From assembly GCA_016218915.1 (NCBI GenBank), contig JACRCQ010000077.1, positions 124,001-188,000 on the forward strand: DNA of 64,000 nucleotides. The letters are read 5' to 3'. Shown here piece after piece: positions 40,896-49,494 of this stretch. The notes under the pieces were generated by a model. It was given only the letters and a program-made list of their open reading frames with translations. It was not told the DNA's origin and searched no databases. Origin of the DNA: Deltaproteobacteria bacterium. Lineage in GTDB: Bacteria; Myxococcota_A; Polyangia; Polyangiales; Polyangiaceae. The translations under genes were made by a program, and so were the position numbers. How positions within the stretch are numbered: position 1 is the stretch's first letter; each line of letters begins with the position of its first letter.

Positions 40896-42869
40896 ATGCT
40901 GGCAACCATGTACACGCGTGAGCCGGGGTCCGGGCGGTTGCAGGGCGAGCGTGCCCCTGGCCGCACGGCTTTCGCCGCGGTCGTCACGCTCGCCGTCGCC
41001 TCCGTGATCGCGTGCTCGAAGGGCGACGATGCTGTCACGGGCCACGGCGGTTGGCAGGATCCCGATGCGTCCACTGCGGGCGACGCCGCCGGCTCCGCGG
41101 GGTTTGCCGGCGACTCGGCGAGCGCAGGCAGCGCAGGGAGCGCAGATGCCGCGGTGTGCGTGCCCAAGACCTGCACCGCGCTCGGGGCGACCTGCGGATC
41201 GGCGCCGGATGGCTGCAACGGGGAGGTGACGTGCGGGGGGTGCCCGACCGGCCAGCACTGCGGCGGCGGAGGCCCCAACAAGTGCGGCACCAACCCCTGC
41301 AGCCCCAAGACATGCGCGCAGCTGGGAGCATCGTGCGGGTGGCTGTCCGATGGTTGTTCGGTTGCGCTGGATTGCGGCGCGTGCGTGTCGCCAGCCGTCT
41401 GCGGGGGTGCAGGCAAGCCGAATCAATGTGGCTGTGCGCCCAAGAGCTGCGCCCAGCTCGGAGCATCCTGCGGCAGCGTGCCTGACGGCTGCGCAGGCAA
41501 GGTCGACTGCGGAACGTGCCCCGCGGGACAGACGTGCGGAGGCAACGGCACGCCGAACCAGTGCGGCTCGGGCAGCTGCACGGCCAAGACCTGCGCGCAG
41601 GTCGGCGCCTCGTGCGGATTCGCCTCGGATGGCTGCAGCCAGGCACTGGACTGCGGCAAGTGCGTGAGCCCGGCGACCTGTGGCGGCGACGGAAAGCCGG
41701 GCCAATGCGGGTGCTCTCCCAAGACCTGTGCCATGATCGGAGTCTCCTGCGGCGTGGTGGACAACGGCTGCGGCCAGACCATGGACTGCGGCAGCTGCGG
41801 CCAGGGCGAAACCTGCGGCGGCAGCGGACAGCCCGGCCTGTGCGGCTGCGCCTGCACGCTCCCGCACGCGGCAGCCAGCTGCGCCGCGGGGGTGTGCAGC
41901 CTGCAGGGCTGCGACGCGGACTGGGCGGACTGCGACGCTGACGTCGACAATGGCTGTGAAGTCCACGTCGCCGACGATCCGGACCATTGCAGCGGCTGCA
42001 ACAAGAAGTGCACCTACGCGCATGCGGGCGCCCTGTGCGGCCAAGGCACCTGCGCCATGGGAACGTGCGACCAGGGCTGGACCGACTGCGACAAGACCGC
42101 CGTCACCGGTTGCGAGATCAACACCGACGCCGACCCGGCGAACTGCGGGTCTTGCGGCGAGTCGTGCAGCTCCACCGGAGGCACGCCGAAGTGCTGGGGA
42201 GGCGTGTGCGGGATCGACTGCGCCGCGGGGCTGGGCGACTGCAACGCGAACGTGGCCGATGGTTGCGAGACCAACCTCAAGACGAGCCTTCACCACTGCG
42301 GGAGCTGCACCAAGGACTGCGCAAACCCCCTGCCCACAGGCGTGGCCACAGCCAAGTGCACGGCCGGTGCGTGCGCAGTCAGCACCTGCGCTTCAGGGCG
42401 ATTCGACCAGAACACCACCTTCAAGGACGGCTGCGAGTGCTTGGCAGAAGCGCATCCCAATAGCTGCGCGAGCGCGTTGGCGATCCTGCCCAACCCGATC
42501 GCCGTGGGGGCCATGGCGCAAGTCACCGGCAACCTCATCCCGACCGGAGACCAGGATTGGTTCGTCGCGAGCTTCTCCGGCGCCAGCTCCTGCTCCTTCC
42601 ATCCCCGCGTGCAGCTCACCGATTCTTCCGGCACCGGCCTGTTGCGGCTCGTGGTGCAGTCGAGCTGCGGCACGCACCTGGCCTGCTCGGAGGGAGGTAC
42701 CTCCACGAGCGCCACCACGTGGGAGTTCACCTACTCCAAGACGTGCGGTACCGCCAAGCCGATCGATCCGAGCAAGAAAGCGTCGACTCCCACCACGGTG
42801 CGAGTCGGTGTGTTCGCGACTGGCACGAGCACGACGTGTTTGCCGTACACGCTCAAGTTCAGCAACTGA
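40896..42869 (+). CDS. Cys-rich modular lipoprotein
   Basis: A 657-residue protein. The lipobox ASVIAC ends the signal near Cys40 if the ATG at 40896 is used, or Cys36 with the ATG at 40908. Residues 88-317 are five modules of about 46 residues (CxPKTCAQLGASCG ... DGC ... DCGxC ... CGGxGxPNxCG). Residues about 320-500 repeat a second unit (GWxDCDxxxxxGCExNxxxDxxxCGxCxxxC). The C-terminal 150 residues are a beta domain (DQDWFVASFSG). Such arrays are typical of Polyangia secreted proteins. It probably faces outward from the membrane. Confidence 0.85.
   Translation: MLATMYTREPGSGRLQGERAPGRTAFAAVVTLAVASVIACSKGDDAVTGHGGWQDPDASTAGDAAGSAGFAGDSASAGSAGSADAAVCVPKTCTALGATCGSAPDGCNGEVTCGGCPTGQHCGGGGPNKCGTNPCSPKTCAQLGASCGWLSDGCSVALDCGACVSPAVCGGAGKPNQCGCAPKSCAQLGASCGSVPDGCAGKVDCGTCPAGQTCGGNGTPNQCGSGSCTAKTCAQVGASCGFASDGCSQALDCGKCVSPATCGGDGKPGQCGCSPKTCAMIGVSCGVVDNGCGQTMDCGSCGQGETCGGSGQPGLCGCACTLPHAAASCAAGVCSLQGCDADWADCDADVDNGCEVHVADDPDHCSGCNKKCTYAHAGALCGQGTCAMGTCDQGWTDCDKTAVTGCEINTDADPANCGSCGESCSSTGGTPKCWGGVCGIDCAAGLGDCNANVADGCETNLKTSLHHCGSCTKDCANPLPTGVATAKCTAGACAVSTCASGRFDQNTTFKDGCECLAEAHPNSCASALAILPNPIAVGAMAQVTGNLIPTGDQDWFVASFSGASSCSFHPRVQLTDSSGTGLLRLVVQSSCGTHLACSEGGTSTSATTWEFTYSKTCGTAKPIDPSKKASTPTTVRVGVFATGTSTTCLPYTLKFSN
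41157..41845 (+). repeat. Five-copy cysteine-module tandem repeat
   Basis: Five consecutive coding units of about 138 bases, each with about nine cysteines, lie within the preceding lipoprotein. They share SPKTCAQLGASCG, xDGC and CGGxGxPNQCG. Divergence between copies is moderate, so this is an old duplication and not a CRISPR or simple repeat. Confidence 0.85.
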
Positions 42870-42879
42870 CGTCTCTTGT

Positions 42880-43659
42880 CTACGGATCCCCCTGGGTTAC
42901 CCGCGGCCTCGCCAGCACGCGCTCACCGAACAGCCGCGCCGCGTTCTCATCGGTGCGCGCTTCGAGTTCGGCCACATCCATGGCTCGCAGCTTCGCGACA
43001 GCCTCGGCCACGCGGGTCACGTGAGCGGGACGAACGTGCGGTGGCTCGGCGATGTCCATTCCGATCGCGGGGGAATCGGTCTCCAGGAGGATGCGATCAA
43101 GGGGCGCAGCGGCAGCCACCCTCTGCAATCGCTTCGCGCGGCTCCGGGTGACAGCTCCCCCGATGCCCAGATACATCCCGAGATCGAGAAACGGGCGAAG
43201 CTGCTCGTAGGACCCTGACCAGGCGTGAAGCGCTCCTCGCACGCCCGGATGATTGCGCAGCGCACCGAGCAGCGGCTCGATCGCCTTTCGGCTGTGCAAG
43301 GTAACCGCCAGATTCAGCTTTCTGGCGAGGTGCAGCTGGGCTTCGAGCACATAGAGCTGACGCGCGAGCGGTTGAATCGGTACTTCTCCCCACAGATCGA
43401 GCCCGATCTCGCCCACGACCGCTGGCTGGTGGCGCTCGATCAGGTCCAACGCCACCTCGACGTCCTCGTCCGCATTCCACGGGTGCAGACCGAGCGCGAT
43501 GGACAGACCAGGCACGCGATCCCGCAGTGAGAGCTCGGCCCGATTGGAAGCCAGGCTGTGGCCGCAAGTGAGCATGGAGCCGACGCCTGCCTTCTGCGCG
43601 TCGATGATCGCGCCTTGTGGATCCTCGAGATCGGTCAGATGGCAGTGGGAGTCGAACAC
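42880..43659 (-). CDS. tatD: TatD-family metal-dependent DNase
   Basis: A 259-residue TIM-barrel hydrolase. The metal site is visible: DSHCHL at the N terminus, GEIGLDLW, LHSRKA (His), LHAWSGSYEQ (His) and LETDSPAI (Asp). The length is typical. It starts with GTG at 43659. It acts as a 3'-5' exonuclease or peroxide-damage repair nuclease in other bacteria. It is divergent from the RNase E/G gene, with 243 bases of noncoding DNA between. Confidence 0.93.
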   Translation of the reverse strand: MFDSHCHLTDLEDPQGAIIDAQKAGVGSMLTCGHSLASNRAELSLRDRVPGLSIALGLHPWNADEDVEVALDLIERHQPAVVGEIGLDLWGEVPIQPLARQLYVLEAQLHLARKLNLAVTLHSRKAIEPLLGALRNHPGVRGALHAWSGSYEQLRPFLDLGMYLGIGGAVTRSRAKRLQRVAAAAPLDRILLETDSPAIGMDIAEPPHVRPAHVTRVAEAVAKLRAMDVAELEARTDENAARLFGERVLARPRVTQGDP

Positions 43660-43902
43660 GGCTGGAGAATAGATGATCCGGCAACCTGTTGCGTGGCCGG
43701 TGCACCGCGGCGAGCAGGCCGCGCATGACGACAGGGCCAGGGGGTGCTAGAGCATGGGCGCCCGATGGGGACGCCCGGTTGCCGGCGCTGGAAGACAGGT
43801 CGGCTGCGGCGCGGAGCGCTGGCAACCGAACCCGGTTGCTGCCCAGCCCTGCCGGGGATATTCCTGATCCCGCCCCCTTGATGGGGTCCAGAGCTTTTAC
43901 GA

Positions 43903-45648
43903 ATGCCCAAGAACCTACTCGTCATCAACGTCGAATTCGGAGAAACGCGCGTCGCGTTGATCGAAGACGGCATCATCGCTGAACTTCACGTAGAAAGAAC
44001 CCGCAACAAGACCACCGTCGGAAACATCTACCTCGGCCGCGTTACGCGCGTTCTGCCCGGAATGCAGGCTGCCTTCGTGGACATCGGCCAGGAGCGCGCT
44101 GCGTTTCTCCATGTCGAGGACCTGATCCGCCCCGAGGACTTCGAGGCCTACATCTCGGGCGGAAGAGCTGCCCGTGACGACGACGAGGCATCGGAGATCG
44201 ATGCTTCCAGCGGTGCTGCGCCGGCCGCCGAGCCACAAGGCGCAGAAGAAGGCGCAGAACCCGGCTCCGAGCCACCGGCAGAAGGCGCCCCTGCAGCCGA
44301 GGATCCCGGCGCGTCGCCCCAGCCCAAGGCCGCGTCCCGCGGCAAGAGCAGCCAGCGGCCGTCGCGCGACAAACGCCGTCAGCCTTCCCGCTCGCGCTCC
44401 AGCAGCAACGGCCACGGTCCGGCTCGCGTCTCGCGCGCCACGCCCATCCGGGAGGTCGTCCGCGAAGGTCAGGAGATCATCGTCCAGGTCTCCAAGGATC
44501 CGATCGGAACCAAGGGCGGACGCGTCACCAGCCATGTGTCGCTGCCGGGTCGCTACGTGGTCTACATGCCGACCATCGATCACGTCGGCGTTTCCAGGCG
44601 AATCGGCGCCCTTCGCGAGCGCCAGCGCCTGCGCGAGTCCATCGACGCCATGCGTCCGCCCAAGGGCGGGCTCATCGTGCGCACCGTGGCCGAGGGGCTC
44701 ACCAAGGGCCAGCTCAAAGCCGACATCGCCTATCTCGTGCGGCTGTGGGGCGAGATCGTGCGCAAGCGCGAAGCGCATCCCAAGGTTCCCAGCACGCTCT
44801 ACGCGGAGCTGGATCTGGTGCTGCGCACGGCTCGCGACATGTTTGGCGACGACGTCGAGAAGATCGTGATCGACGACAAGAAGGCCTACGAAGAGCTCAA
44901 GCGGTTTGCCGAGACCTTCATGCCGGAGCGGGTGGCAAACATCGAGCTGTACGAGGGCAACGAGCCGATCTTCGACGCCTACGGGATCGAGGACGAGATT
45001 CGACGGGCGCTCAGCCGCAAGGTGCCACTGCCGTCCGGCGGCTACCTCGTGATCGATCAGGCCGAAGCGCTGACCGCCATCGACGTCAACACCGGGCGCT
45101 TCGTGGGCAAAGGCTCCAAGGATCTGGAGGAGACGATCCTCAAGACCAACCTGGAAGCGGTCGAGGAGATCGCCTACCAGCTGCGGTTCCGCAACCTGGG
45201 AGGCCTGATCGTGCTCGACACCATCGACATGGATCGCCCTGCCAACCGCGAGAAGGTGCGGCAGCGTCTGACCGACCTGCTGATGAAGGACAAGGCGCGC
45301 ACGACGATCAATCCGATCTCGGATCTCGGCCTCATCGAGATGACGCGCAAGCGCACGCGCGAGAGCATCGGCAGGCTGCTGCACGAGCCGTGCTTCTACT
45401 GCGACGGCACCGGCCACCTGCAGTCCAGGACCACGGTCGCATACGAGATCCTGCGGCAGATCCGTCGCGAGCTCGCCGGCTTGCCCGGATACAAGATCGT
45501 GGTCAACGCGCATCCGGCCGTGGTCGACGTGCTCAAGAGCGAAGAGGCAGAAGCCGCCCAGGCCGCAGAGAACCGGTTCATGCGACGCATCGAGCTGGTG
45601 CCTCGACGGGAGTATCATATCGAGCAGTTCGATCTTCAGGGGAAGTGA
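43903..45648 (+). CDS. rng: Ribonuclease E/G family protein with long S1 insertion
   Basis: A 581-residue endoribonuclease. The S1 region begins at about 38 (VGNIYLGRVTRVLPGMQAAF) and resumes near 184 (EVVREGQEIIVQVSKDPIG) after an insertion of roughly 95 Glu/Ala/Pro/Ser residues and a basic stretch. DNase I-like catalytic motifs follow: TAIDVNTGRFVG and LIVLDTIDMD. The Zn-link CxxC is present (CFYCDGTGHL). It lacks the long RNase E scaffold, so RNase G-type. It is followed by a PilZ gene two bases on. Confidence 0.9.
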   Translation: MPKNLLVINVEFGETRVALIEDGIIAELHVERTRNKTTVGNIYLGRVTRVLPGMQAAFVDIGQERAAFLHVEDLIRPEDFEAYISGGRAARDDDEASEIDASSGAAPAAEPQGAEEGAEPGSEPPAEGAPAAEDPGASPQPKAASRGKSSQRPSRDKRRQPSRSRSSSNGHGPARVSRATPIREVVREGQEIIVQVSKDPIGTKGGRVTSHVSLPGRYVVYMPTIDHVGVSRRIGALRERQRLRESIDAMRPPKGGLIVRTVAEGLTKGQLKADIAYLVRLWGEIVRKREAHPKVPSTLYAELDLVLRTARDMFGDDVEKIVIDDKKAYEELKRFAETFMPERVANIELYEGNEPIFDAYGIEDEIRRALSRKVPLPSGGYLVIDQAEALTAIDVNTGRFVGKGSKDLEETILKTNLEAVEEIAYQLRFRNLGGLIVLDTIDMDRPANREKVRQRLTDLLMKDKARTTINPISDLGLIEMTRKRTRESIGRLLHEPCFYCDGTGHLQSRTTVAYEILRQIRRELAGLPGYKIVVNAHPAVVDVLKSEEAEAAQAAENRFMRRIELVPRREYHIEQFDLQGK

Positions 45649-45650
45649 CG

Positions 45651-46019
45651 ATGGCAGACGAGACCAGCAAGCCCGGATCGGTGCCGCCCGAGTCGAAACC
45701 CACGTACGGCCAACGACGCCACGAACGGCTCACCATCAACAAGGAGTTCGACTCCTTCGATGCGTTCATCCAGGAGTATGTGACCAACATCTCGCGATCG
45801 GGCGTGTTCATCCGCGCGAAGAACCAGCTGCCCATCGGCACCAAGGTGAACCTCAGGTTCACGGTCATCATGGATGACATCGAGACCATCGAGGGCACAG
45901 GCGAGGTGGTGCGCCACGCCGAAGGTGGCATGGGCGTGGTGTTCCGCGAGCTGACTGGCTACTCGCAGAACCTGCTCGAGAAGCTGCTGGTGGCACGCGA
46001 GAAGACGCAGAAGCCGTAG
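45651..46019 (+). CDS. PilZ-domain protein
   Basis: A 122-residue protein with one PilZ domain: RRHERLTINKEF at the N terminus (RxxxR motif) and YVTNISRSGVFIRAKNQLP (DxSxxG-like region), then a six-stranded barrel. The second Arg of the RxxxR is present, but the xNxSxxG loop reads TNISRSGV, so c-di-GMP binding is plausible. TIGR02266-like PilZ proteins of this length are common in Myxococcota. It starts two bases after the RNase stop, so they are likely co-translated. Confidence 0.88.
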   Translation: MADETSKPGSVPPESKPTYGQRRHERLTINKEFDSFDAFIQEYVTNISRSGVFIRAKNQLPIGTKVNLRFTVIMDDIETIEGTGEVVRHAEGGMGVVFRELTGYSQNLLEKLLVAREKTQKP

Positions 46020-46032
46020 GGCCGAAGGCGCG

Positions 46033-46713
46033 CTACGACGACGGCTTGCCCGTGTTGATGGTCGAGCGCTTGGCTTCCTCGAGCACGGTGTCGGCGAACC
46101 ACTTGCCGAGACGCTCGCGCACCAGGGTGATCTCCGCACCGGAGTCGGTCCGCACCCGGTAGCCACGCTCGCCGCGCCCCAGCCCCACCAGGCTGCCAAT
46201 CACCTGCACCTCGTGCCAGGCATCCTCGAGATACACGCGCTTGGGACGTCTACGATCCGCTGGATTGGCCTCGACTCTCGCGTGCACCCAACGCTCTTCG
46301 CCCGCTGGAATCGCCCAGCCTGCCTCGGTCCTGAGATCCCATTCCGCCTGCGCGATCGCCCTCGGGCTGATGCCAAAGCCCGCGCATCGTCCCATCACCA
46401 CCACCACCATGTAGCCGTCCGCCAGATCGCGGGCCACGTAGCTCCGGCTGCTCGCGCGCACGGTGAGCTGCCGCACCGGGCCGAACGCAGCCGCCAGCCC
46501 CTCGTTGGCCTTGCGGAACTCCAGCTGGATGTGGGCGCCAGCGACCTTGATGTCAAAAGCCTCGATGACGCCCGCGTAGTCCACAGCCTCGCCAAGGCAA
46601 TCGACGAGCACGGCCCCGAGCGCGCCGGGCGTGGCCTCGATCAGGTTCTGCAGGATCTGCGCAAAGGTCGACCAGTCCTGGTCCCGAGTCTTGACCGTGC
46701 GCCGCTTGGTCAT
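46033..46713 (-). CDS. Roadblock-like protein
   Basis: A 226-residue protein. Residues 10-110 resemble a roadblock/LC7 domain (FAQILQNLIEATPGALGAVLVDCLG, YVARDLADGYMVVVVMG). The rest (about 115-226) is beta-rich with ERWVHARVEAN and is not recognised. Roadblock proteins bind small GTPases in gliding and polarity systems in Myxococcota; no GTPase gene is nearby in the window. It starts one base downstream of the PpiC-like gene stop, on the same strand. Confidence 0.55.
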   Translation of the reverse strand: MTKRRTVKTRDQDWSTFAQILQNLIEATPGALGAVLVDCLGEAVDYAGVIEAFDIKVAGAHIQLEFRKANEGLAAAFGPVRQLTVRASSRSYVARDLADGYMVVVVMGRCAGFGISPRAIAQAEWDLRTEAGWAIPAGEERWVHARVEANPADRRRPKRVYLEDAWHEVQVIGSLVGLGRGERGYRVRTDSGAEITLVRERLGKWFADTVLEEAKRSTINTGKPSS

Positions 46714-46714
46714 C

Positions 46715-47710
46715 TCAACGATCCCTTGGCGGCGAGCCAATCAGACCCATCAGCGTCCCTGCATTGCGCTCCACACGCGCTGGGTTCTTCTTCTTGAGCC
46801 CCTCGAGCTCCCGGTCGAATGCCTCCCGCGCACGAATGGCGACAATCTCTTCGCGCACCATGGCCGCCCTCTGCTCCGGCGGGTAGATGAGCGCGGGCTG
46901 GATCTCCGTGAGCATGATCACATGCCAGCCGAACGAGGTCTGCACGGGCGGGGACTGCTCTCCGACCGTCTTGAGGCGCCACGCCACGGTGACGAAATCC
47001 TTCTCGAATGTCATGGGCGGCTTGCCAGGCTCGGGTCGCTGCTCCAGGTCTGCCACGCGTCCATCGGCTGTCACAGGCGACAGCTTCTGGGCCACCAACT
47101 CGAAACCCTCGTGCGCTACACCGTTCGCAAGCTGGATGAAGCGATCCGCGTCCGTGACCCCCTGGACCGCGGCGCTGATCTTCTTTGCGATCTCCTGGGC
47201 CCCCTTGAGCTTCTGGGGCCCATCGGTCTCCGCGGCGCGCACCACCGCGTGCACGGTCCGAACCGCTGGCGGACGATTGAGATCGAGCCAGTGGTCTGCG
47301 GTGACGCGCTCGATTTCCTCCGGGGTCGACGGCGTCGCCAGGGCCTGCTCCTTGATCTTCCTGAGCAGCGCCTCAGCGAGCACGCCTCGTGTCGCCACGA
47401 TCACCGAAGGGTCGTTGCCCAGCCCGCGCTGGCGCGCTCCCGACGCCATCAGCGCATCGAATACCGCCTTGGACTTCGCTTCTGCCACAGGGATCTTCTG
47501 GGCGAGGGCGATTCGACGCACCGTCTCCTCGTCGATCGTCTCGTCGCCTACGCGCGCCACGGCTCCGGAAGAAAGCGCAGCCGCATGTTCCTGCGGCACT
47601 TCGTCGCGCCCTGCGGAGCATCCCCACTGCCCACAAAAAGCGCACAACGCCCATGCCCCGATGGCGATGGCTGCTGTCTGCCCCGCCCCGCGCCCTCCCC
47701 GACCGATCAT
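46715..47710 (-). CDS. PpiC/SurA-like peptidyl-prolyl isomerase
   Basis: A 331-residue protein. The signal is followed by a lipobox-like GQWGC near 30. A helical SurA/PrsA-type region follows, then PpiC-like motifs (FVTVAWRLKTVGEQSPPV, QTSFGWHVIMLTEIQPA). The usual parvulin core is partly recognisable but shortened, so isomerase activity is inferred. It is coupled by ATGA overlap to the upstream 59-residue gene and lies one base before the roadblock-like gene, forming one minus-strand unit. Confidence 0.75.
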   Translation of the reverse strand: MIGRGGRGAGQTAAIAIGAWALCAFCGQWGCSAGRDEVPQEHAAALSSGAVARVGDETIDEETVRRIALAQKIPVAEAKSKAVFDALMASGARQRGLGNDPSVIVATRGVLAEALLRKIKEQALATPSTPEEIERVTADHWLDLNRPPAVRTVHAVVRAAETDGPQKLKGAQEIAKKISAAVQGVTDADRFIQLANGVAHEGFELVAQKLSPVTADGRVADLEQRPEPGKPPMTFEKDFVTVAWRLKTVGEQSPPVQTSFGWHVIMLTEIQPALIYPPEQRAAMVREEIVAIRAREAFDRELEGLKKKNPARVERNAGTLMGLIGSPPRDR

Positions 47711-47886
47711 CCGGCGCTCCTCGGGCGCAGCAAATCTACTGAACTTCGAAGCAGCACCGTCCCGGCCACCAAGAGGAACATCGCGCCCAGATCATCGCGG
47801 TTGCCCATCACATATACGCCGCCGCACAGCGCCGCGACTGCCAGCACCAGCATCAGAATGGCCAGGACATCGAGAAGCCGTGTCAT
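47707..47886 (-). CDS. Small two-segment membrane protein
   Basis: A 59-residue protein with two hydrophobic segments (about 6-27, LAILMLVLAVAALCGGVYV, and about 32-47, GAMFLLVAGTVLL) joined by a short polar loop. It has an AGGG site before ATG 47886 and overlaps the PpiC-like gene as ATGA. Its length and topology fit a small membrane protein, but no family is recognised. Longer frames through this region are shadows. Confidence 0.65.
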   Translation of the reverse strand: MTRLLDVLAILMLVLAVAALCGGVYVMGNRDDLGAMFLLVAGTVLLRSSVDLLRPRSAG

Positions 47887-48009
47887 TGGAATCCCTGTTG
47901 TGACCTGCCGCAACAACCGTGTCGGATGGATTCGGCCCGACGACCAACGTATACCGCGCCTACGGGCCAGTGTCCCGGGTAGCTTACGACGATCAGGAGA
48001 CCCAAGCGC

Positions 48010-49491
48010 ATGCGAGTCGACATCATCATGCCCCAGCTCGGCGAGAGCGTGGTGGAAGGTACGATCACCCGGTGGCTCGTCAAGCCGGGCGATATCGTCC
48101 AGGCCGACCAGCCTGTGGTGGAAGTCGCAACCGACAAGGCAGACAGCGAGGTGCCAGCTCCGCAAGCCGGCCGGATAGAAGCCCTGCTGGTGGCTGACGG
48201 TGCGCTGGTGAAGATCGGCCAGGTGCTCTGCACCATCGAAACGGACGCAACTGCGGCAGCCGCGGCTCCACCTGCTGCTGCTGCCAAGCCGGCTGCACCC
48301 GCTGCCCCTGCCGCGCCCAAACCAGCGTCGGCTCCTCCCCCTGCTCCGCCCAAGGCCTCTGCACCTGCGGCGCCAGCGTCGCCCACGCCGGCTGCGCCGC
48401 GGGGCGCTGATCCCAAGGCCGCGCCCGTTCCGCGGGAAACCAGGAAATCGCCCCCTCGAGACGCATTCCCAGGGGTGACCACCTCGCCCGCAGTCCGACG
48501 GCTCGCCCTCGAGCACGGCCTCGACTTGTCCAGGATCGAAGGGTCTGGAGAGCGCGGGCGCATCACTCGCGACGACGCGCTTCGTGCGGCAGGAATCGAG
48601 CCGGACAGCTTGCGCGCGGCACCCGCCCCTGAGCCAGACCCGGCGCCTGCTCCGCATTCTCCCCCGGCCCAGCCCCAGCCCGCTGCGGACACGACCGTGC
48701 TCGCTGCGCTCATGACCCCGGCCGGCTACGCGCCCGCCATCCCTGGCGTCGGCTACCACGCCTACAAAGTCTCTCCATACACGCCGCACGACGGTGACAA
48801 AGTCATCAACTTCTCGCGCCGTCGACGCCTGATCGCGGATCACATGGTCTACTCGAAGACCGTGTCGCCCCACGTGGTGACCGTGGCCGAGATCGACGTG
48901 GAGCGCACGGTACGTCTTCGCGAGCAGCACAAGGCAGCCTACAAGGCGGAAGGCATCTCGCTGACCATGGTGGCCTTCATCTGCTCGGCCGTGGTGCGCG
49001 CGCTTAGGGAATTCCCGGGGCTCAACGCTCGCGTGCTCGACGACGCCTACGTGCTGCTGCGCAACATCAACCTGGGGGTGGCGGTGGACACGCCCGAGGG
49101 GCTGCTGGTGCCGAACATCAAGCGCGCCGACGAGCTTTCGATGCGCGGGCTGGCGCGATCCATCGGCGAGCTTGCGGCCAAAGCGCGCGAAGGCAAGCTC
49201 ACACCTGACGAGCTGTCCGGCTCGAGCTTCAGCGTGTCCAACCCGGGCGCCAAGGGCAACCTGTTCGGCGCTGCCGTGATCTCCCAGCCCAATGTCGGCA
49301 TTCTCCGCACCGGCGAGATCAAGAAGCGCGTCGTGGTGGTGGAAGGGGAAGAGGGCGCGGACACGATGGTGATCCACTCGGTCATGTACGCAGCGCTGTC
49401 CTACGATCACCGCATCATCGATGGGGTGCTGGCCAACTCGTTCCTGTGGCGGGTGGGCGAGATCCTTCGAAACGCAGAGTTCTCGCTCTGA
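48010..49491 (+). CDS. 2-oxo acid dehydrogenase E2 component (dihydrolipoyl acyltransferase)
   Basis: A 493-residue protein. One lipoyl domain at 1-80 with the lipoylated Lys in ATDKADSEV (near 43), a long Ala/Pro-rich linker (about 85-150), a peripheral-subunit-binding domain (about 158-195, TSPAVRRLALEHGLDLS) and the catalytic core (about 265-493) with the active-site SYDHRIIDG. It belongs to a pyruvate, 2-oxoglutarate or branched-chain complex; the E1 and E3 genes are not in this window, so the type is open. Confidence 0.93.
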   Translation: MRVDIIMPQLGESVVEGTITRWLVKPGDIVQADQPVVEVATDKADSEVPAPQAGRIEALLVADGALVKIGQVLCTIETDATAAAAAPPAAAAKPAAPAAPAAPKPASAPPPAPPKASAPAAPASPTPAAPRGADPKAAPVPRETRKSPPRDAFPGVTTSPAVRRLALEHGLDLSRIEGSGERGRITRDDALRAAGIEPDSLRAAPAPEPDPAPAPHSPPAQPQPAADTTVLAALMTPAGYAPAIPGVGYHAYKVSPYTPHDGDKVINFSRRRRLIADHMVYSKTVSPHVVTVAEIDVERTVRLREQHKAAYKAEGISLTMVAFICSAVVRALREFPGLNARVLDDAYVLLRNINLGVAVDTPEGLLVPNIKRADELSMRGLARSIGELAAKAREGKLTPDELSGSSFSVSNPGAKGNLFGAAVISQPNVGILRTGEIKKRVVVVEGEEGADTMVIHSVMYAALSYDHRIIDGVLANSFLWRVGEILRNAEFSL

Positions 49492-49494
49492 GAG

